NCBI RefSeq assembly: GCF_030450125.1 | Contig: NZ_CP123923.1 | Coordinates: forward strand, 434,001 to 498,000 | Direction of reading: 5' to 3' | DNA from: Streptomyces sp. WP-1 | GTDB lineage: Bacteria; Actinomycetota; Actinomycetes; Streptomycetales; Streptomycetaceae | Length of the DNA stretch: 64,000 nucleotides | Made by a program: the position numbers and the translations under genes | Shown here: positions 60,236 to 64,000 of the stretch, in pieces | Layout: every line of letters begins with the position of its first letter | Numbering within the stretch: position 1 is the first letter of the stretch | Notes under the pieces: generated by a model | The model's input: the letters and a program-made list of their open reading frames with translations, nothing else | Told to the model about the DNA's origin: nothing | The model's database searches: none

Positions 60236-61168
60236 TCAGAACAGCAGCACGACCTTGCCCGACAGACCGCCCGCCTCGAAGCGTTCATGGGCCGCCCGCA
60301 CCTCCGTGAGGGGATAGTGCGCGGCCACCCGCACCTTCAGCCGCCCCGCGTCGACCAGGTCCACCAGTTCCGCCAGGTCCTTGCTGCTCTCCTGGACGTA
60401 ACTCTTCGCGGCGCCCGCAACATCGGGCAGCGGCGCGTCGGAGACCGAGATGTACGATCCACCGTCGGCGAGCGCCCGGGTGACGTCGACGCCCGCGGTG
60501 TCCAGCACCGCGTCGTACGTGCCCTGGGGAAGCTCCGCGACGGAGTGCGTCACGGCCGCGGCGCCGAACTCCCTCACGACCTCGATGTGTTCGGGGCGGG
60601 AGACCAGCGCGTCGACCGACACGCCCGCCCGGTGGGCCAGTTGGACCGCGAGGCCGCCCACGGCGCCCGCGGCTCCGGTGACCAGGAGCCGGGCGCGGCT
60701 CTCCGGGCGCAGCGCGGCGAGGGCCTGCACCGCCGTGGTCCCGGCGAGCGGCAGCGTCGCGGCCTCGGCCAGGGTGAGCGTCCTCGGGGCGTGGGCGAGC
60801 AGCCGTACCGGCAGGCGGACCAGTTCGGCCCAGGTGCCCAGGCCGGTGGCCAGTTGCGCGGACATCGCGATCACCCGGTCGCCGACCGCGAATTCCGGCG
60901 CCGAACTCGCCACGACGATCCCGGCCAGGTCCCAGCCCAGCGTCACCGGCAGGGCGGGGCCCACGTCCCAGGCCCGGGTCTTCCAGTCCACCGGGTTCAG
61001 ACTGCTCGCGACCGTCCGCACCAGCACCTCACCGGCACCCGGCGCCGACTCCGCGTCCGCACTCGAATCCGCATCCGACGCCGGCCCAGATTCCGGCTCC
61101 GGGTCGGCGATCTCCTCCACGGTGAGCACCTCGGGCCCGCCGTGGGCATGGATCCGAACGGCACGCAT
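60236..61168 (-). CDS. NADP-dependent quinone-oxidoreductase-like protein
   Basis: 310 aa, ATG 61168. MDR fold: GEVLVRTVASSLNPVDWKTR, PVTLGWDLAGIVVASSAPEFAVGDRVIAMSAQ, the nucleotide-binding LLVTGAAGAVGGLAVQLAHRAGVSVDALV and the C-terminus YPLTEVRAAHERFEAGGLSGKVVLLF, as in crotonyl/quinone oxidoreductases. An odd acidic insert ESGPASDADSSADAESAPGAG (~25-45) sits in the first beta-sheet. Its gene faces a divergent MerR regulator whose dyad lies in the shared promoter region. Confidence 0.88.
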   Translation of the reverse strand: MRAVRIHAHGGPEVLTVEEIADPEPESGPASDADSSADAESAPGAGEVLVRTVASSLNPVDWKTRAWDVGPALPVTLGWDLAGIVVASSAPEFAVGDRVIAMSAQLATGLGTWAELVRLPVRLLAHAPRTLTLAEAATLPLAGTTAVQALAALRPESRARLLVTGAAGAVGGLAVQLAHRAGVSVDALVSRPEHIEVVREFGAAAVTHSVAELPQGTYDAVLDTAGVDVTRALADGGSYISVSDAPLPDVAGAAKSYVQESSKDLAELVDLVDAGRLKVRVAAHYPLTEVRAAHERFEAGGLSGKVVLLF

Positions 61169-61250
61169 GGCGTCAACTCCTCATGTTCCGGGCCGCGTTA
61201 CGGCCGGGGCGGCGACCGTCGTGGTGCCGCGTCGGAGCTCACGTCAAAGT

Positions 61251-61266
61251 CTGACACCGATGTGAG
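61251..61266. promoter_or_regulatory. MerR-type dyad CTGACACCGATGTGAG
   Basis: Imperfect palindrome between the oxidoreductase (minus) and merR (plus) genes, 22 bases before the merR start. TTGACT (61273-61268, minus strand) next to it suits a -35 of the oxidoreductase gene. Confidence 0.5.
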
Positions 61267-61287
61267 AGTCAAGCCGGGGAGGCCGCC

Positions 61288-61662
61288 ATGCGGATCGGTG
61301 AGATGGTGCGGCGCACGGGGGTCAGCGAGCGGCTGCTGCGCTACTACGAGGAGCAGGGCCTGCTGTCGCCGGAGCGCCTGCCCAGCGGGTACCGCGTGTA
61401 CGACGAGCAGGATGTCGAGACGGTCCGCCGGGTCCGCGCCCTGCTCGCCGCCGGGCTCACCACGGACACCATCGCGAAGGTGCTGCCGTGTGTCCGCGAG
61501 GAGGGCGAGCGGCTGGTGCCGGTCTGCGCGGACCTCGTCGCGGGGCTGCGCAAGGAACGGGAGCGGATCAGCCGCGCGATCGACGATCTCCAGGCGTCGC
61601 GCGGCCTCCTGGACATCGTCATCGAGGCGGGTCCGCAGCCGGTGGCGGCGGGATCGCGGTAG
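61288..61662 (+). CDS. MerR-family transcriptional regulator
   Basis: 124 aa, ATG 61288, GGGGAGG 8 bases upstream. Classic HTH: MRIGEMVRRTGVSERLLRYYEEQGLLSPERLPSGYRVYDEQDVETVRRVRALLAAGLTTDTIAKVLP. A dimerisation helix follows with one Cys (LVPVCADLVAG), and another sits at LPCVREEG, which might sense metals, thiols or electrophiles. Short effector region, of the type controlling single oxidoreductases. Divergent from the quinone-oxidoreductase gene, the presumed target. Confidence 0.92.
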   Translation: MRIGEMVRRTGVSERLLRYYEEQGLLSPERLPSGYRVYDEQDVETVRRVRALLAAGLTTDTIAKVLPCVREEGERLVPVCADLVAGLRKERERISRAIDDLQASRGLLDIVIEAGPQPVAAGSR

Positions 61663-61670
61663 GACGGGAG

Positions 61671-62957
61671 TCACTCGGGCAGGGGGACGGGCTCCAACTC
61701 CAGCAGTTCACAGTCCAGTTGGTACAGAGCCCGGTCTATCCCCGGCCGGGTGGCGAGCCGGGGTGTGCGGGCCACGTCGTTGACGACGGTGAGGACGGTC
61801 TGCACCCGGACGCGGGCCTCGGCCGGGGTCATGGCCGGGTGGACCGCGTGCAGCAGCTCCAGCCACTCGGCGATGTAGTCCCGCTGGAACTGCCGGGTGC
61901 GCAGCCGGTCCGCCTCCTGGAGGTGCTCGGCCTCGGTGGCGATCACGGTCACCAGGTGCCGGGAGACCAGCGCCATACGGACGTAGCGCCACACCAGGTG
62001 CCGTAGCGCGCCCGCGTGGTCGAGCGCCGAGGCGAGCACCTCGGCCAGGTCGACCCAGAGCCGCTCGGCACCGCGGTGCACGGCGGTGGCGAGGAGGTCG
62101 TGCTTGCTGGCGAAGTGGTGGTAGATGCTCTGCCCGGCGATCCCGACGGCCGCGCCGGTGTCCTCCAGGCTGACCGAGGCGTAGCCGCGCTCGGCGAACA
62201 GCTCGGTGGCGGCGGCGAGCAGCGCCTCCCGGCGGGAGCGGTGGCGCAGGGTGCCCCGGGGCGCGTCGAGCCGGGGCTCGCCGAGTCCGGGCGGGGCCGA
62301 GGTTGCGACGCGGTGCATCAGACGTGCGACGAGGTCCGGCGTCGTCAGTTCCACGTGCTGGTAGGCGAGGCTCGCCGCCACCCCGAGGGTGCCCCAGGAC
62401 AGCAGCTCGGTGTGGGCGGGTCCCAACTCCGGGCGGGCGGCGCTCAGTTGCCCGGCGAGGGTGCGCCGGGCCGCGTGCAGCCGCCGGGTGAGTTCCGCGT
62501 GCTGCTCGGCGGGCAGGTGCCGGGCCTCGCGCTGCCACAGCACGCCCAGTTCGCGCCGGGCCAGCGCGGACGCGGCGAAGTCCTGTACCAGGGCGTCGAG
62601 TTCGCCGGGCCCGGCCGGGTAGAGGCCGGCCAGGCAGGAGTCGAGGGCCTCGGTGACGACGGCGTGCAGCAGCTCCTGCTTGCCGCCGAAGTGCCGGTAC
62701 AGGGCGGAGGGGCCGATGCCCACGGCCGCCGCGATGTCGCTCATCGCCGCGTTGGCGTAGCCGTCCCGGGAGAACAGCTCCCGCGCGGCGGCGATGATCA
62801 GCTCGCGGCGGTTGCGCGGCCGCGTCGCCCGCACGGGCGGGGCGGCGGGCTCCGCCCCGGGTCCCGTCGCCGCCGTACCGCTCGGGGCGACCGTCTCCAC
62901 ACCGGGTCCCATCACCGCCGTACCCCTCCGCGAAACCGTTTCCACACCGGATCCCAC
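61671..62957 (-). CDS. TetR-family regulator with two TetR units fused
   Basis: 428 aa from GTG 62957 (AGGAGGAG upstream); ATG 62912 is an alternative, and a short repeat VETVxxxGTA lies between. Two complete TetR modules are present. The first HTH is RRELIIAAARELFSRDGYANAAMSDIAAAVGIGPSALYRHFGGKQELL, followed by a C-domain. The second HTH (starting ~225) is RREALLAAATELFAERGYASVSLEDTGAAVGIAGQSIYHHFASKHDLL, with its own ligand domain. A tandem fusion could act as a single-chain dimer. It lies 29 bp behind the acyl-CoA dehydrogenase gene and probably belongs to its operon. Confidence 0.88.
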   Translation of the reverse strand: MGSGVETVSRRGTAVMGPGVETVAPSGTAATGPGAEPAAPPVRATRPRNRRELIIAAARELFSRDGYANAAMSDIAAAVGIGPSALYRHFGGKQELLHAVVTEALDSCLAGLYPAGPGELDALVQDFAASALARRELGVLWQREARHLPAEQHAELTRRLHAARRTLAGQLSAARPELGPAHTELLSWGTLGVAASLAYQHVELTTPDLVARLMHRVATSAPPGLGEPRLDAPRGTLRHRSRREALLAAATELFAERGYASVSLEDTGAAVGIAGQSIYHHFASKHDLLATAVHRGAERLWVDLAEVLASALDHAGALRHLVWRYVRMALVSRHLVTVIATEAEHLQEADRLRTRQFQRDYIAEWLELLHAVHPAMTPAEARVRVQTVLTVVNDVARTPRLATRPGIDRALYQLDCELLELEPVPLPE

Positions 62958-62986
62958 CGCGAGCCGTCTCCTCCTGGACCGGCGGT

Positions 62987-64000
62987 CTAGCCGAGTTCCA
63001 GCGAACGGCCGATGATCTCCTTCATGATCTCGGTCGTGCCCGCGTAGATCCGGCTCACCCTACTGTCCTGCCAGGCCCGCGCGATCGGGTACTCCAGCAT
63101 GTAGCCGTACCCGCCGTGCAGCTGCACGCAGGCGTCCATGACCCGGCCTTGCAGCTCGGTGCACCACCACTTGGCCTTGGCGGCGTCGACCACCGTCAAC
63201 TCGCCCGAGTTCAGGGCGAGTACGCAGCGGTCGAGGTAGTGCTGGGCGATCTCGATCTCGGTGTCCAGCTCGGCGAGGCGGTGCCGGATCACCTGGAGGG
63301 AGCCGATCGGCTTGCCGAACGCCTTGCGCTCGCGCACGTACTCGACGGTCCAGTCGAAGGCCGCCACCGCCTGCGCCAGACCGGCGATCGCCACCGACAT
63401 CCGCTCCTGCGCGAGATTGCGCGTCAGGGCGAAGAAGCCCTCGCCCTCCGCGCCGAGCAGGTTGGCCGCCGGCACCCTGGCGCCGGTGAAGACCAGCTCG
63501 GCGGTGTCCTGGGCGTGCAGGCCGACCTTCTCCAGCTTGCGGCCGCGCTCGAAGCCGGGGGTGCCGCGCTCCACGACGATCAGGCTGAGCCCGCGGTGCG
63601 GGTGCTCGCCGGTGCGCACGGCGACGACGACCAGGTCCGCGTTGATGCCGTTGGTGATGAACGTCTTCGCGCCGTCGATGACGTAGTGGTCGCCGTCGCG
63701 GACGGCCTTGGTGCGGATGCCGGACAGGTCGGAACCGGTGCCGGGCTCGGTCATCGCGACCGCTGTGATCGTCTCACCGGAGGCGATGCCGGGCAGCCAG
63801 CGGGCCTTCTGCTCGTCGTTCGTCTGATCGAGGAAATAGGGCAGGACCACGTCCGCGTGCAGGGTCGGGCCGAGGATCGCCGGGATGGCGCCCACCCGCG
63901 CGCCCTCCTCGTGCAGGATCGTGTTGTAGCGGAAGTCCTTGATCCCCGCGCCGCCGAACTCCTCGGGCACCGCGATGCCGAGCGCGCCCAGCTCGCCCAG
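62987..64000 (-). CDS. acyl-CoA dehydrogenase (5' end beyond window)
   Basis: 338 codons open to the right edge. Acyl-CoA dehydrogenase core: IAVPEEFGGAG, ITAVAMTEPGTGSDLSGIRT (FAD/substrate site), YVIDGAKTFITNGINADLVV, LVFTGARVPAANLLGAEGEG, RNLAQERMSVAIAGLAQ and the C-terminal domain RKAFGKPIGSLQVIRHRLAE, KAKWWCTELQGRVMDACVQLHGGYGYMLEYPIARAWQDSRVSRIYAGTTEIMKEIIG. The Glu of the catalytic base would be in the YAGTTEI region. Short/medium- or branched-chain substrate likely. Confidence 0.92.
   Translation of the reverse strand: MGELGALGIAVPEEFGGAGIKDFRYNTILHEEGARVGAIPAILGPTLHADVVLPYFLDQTNDEQKARWLPGIASGETITAVAMTEPGTGSDLSGIRTKAVRDGDHYVIDGAKTFITNGINADLVVVAVRTGEHPHRGLSLIVVERGTPGFERGRKLEKVGLHAQDTAELVFTGARVPAANLLGAEGEGFFALTRNLAQERMSVAIAGLAQAVAAFDWTVEYVRERKAFGKPIGSLQVIRHRLAELDTEIEIAQHYLDRCVLALNSGELTVVDAAKAKWWCTELQGRVMDACVQLHGGYGYMLEYPIARAWQDSRVSRIYAGTTEIMKEIIGRSLELG

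Overview
The window is chromosomal DNA from a high-GC actinomycete, almost certainly a Streptomyces. The evidence is the very high G/C at third codon positions, frequent GTG and TTG starts, 4-base ATGA/GTGA gene overlaps, leaderless starts 6-7 bases after a -10 hexamer, and actinomycete families (Rv1733c, SAM methyltransferase PF04672, MAB_1171c remnant, DUF2804, DUF3224). The accessory genes and roughly nine broken genes suggest a variable part of the chromosome rather than the conserved core; that is inference.

1-12.9 kb: the 5' part of a multi-HAMP hybrid histidine kinase, then a furanose-sugar module. This module has a divergently organised YtfQ/YtfR/YtfT/YjfF-type ABC transporter operon ending in a LacI regulator, a secreted GH54 alpha-L-arabinofuranosidase with two CBM13 modules, and a second LacI regulator. 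Three AACGTT-centred sites sit at the promoters of these units. 13-22.4 kb: a frameshifted hypothetical gene, a cis-prenyltransferase coupled to an MpaB-type oxygenase with EF-hands, a decaying XRE/metallopeptidase/MAB_1171c/FAD-monooxygenase cassette, a 16-bp minisatellite, an intact chloramphenicol phosphotransferase, and a scrapyard of CPT-like, IS5-family and membrane-protein fragments. 22.4-28.4 kb: a complete oxidative hexuronate pathway (uronate dehydrogenase, glucarate dehydratase, 5-dehydro-4-deoxyglucarate dehydratase, 2,5-dioxovalerate dehydrogenase) with an IclR regulator and two copies of one 16-bp palindrome. 28.4-38 kb: DUF2804, DUF3291, CbiZ, Usp, a Vat-like acetyltransferase and several pseudogenes (XRE, MFS tail, GNAT, PaiB, integrase-like). 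38-46.8 kb: MFS exporters, a macrolide glycosyltransferase behind a leaderless 8-codon upstream ORF, a desaturase, a methyltransferase, and a MarR-MFS pair. 46.8-54.9 kb: a cluster homologous to Salmonella STM4011-STM4015 (two radical-SAM proteins, a metallohydrolase, an ATP-grasp protein, two leucine-rich proteins) facing a DUF6745 gene and a small partner gene. 55-64 kb: LysR/MarR/MerR/TetR-controlled oxidoreductases, an amidohydrolase, and an acyl-CoA dehydrogenase cut by the window end.

The two most novel-looking signals are as follows. First, the STM401x-type cluster has a mirror-image pair of TGTCAG-N10-TAG promoters that resemble the PafBC DNA-damage promoter. Second, three dispersed ~150-bp elements each have a serine-tRNA-like outer shell, a covarying variable arm and no normal anticodon arm; they look like an uncharacterised structured RNA family.
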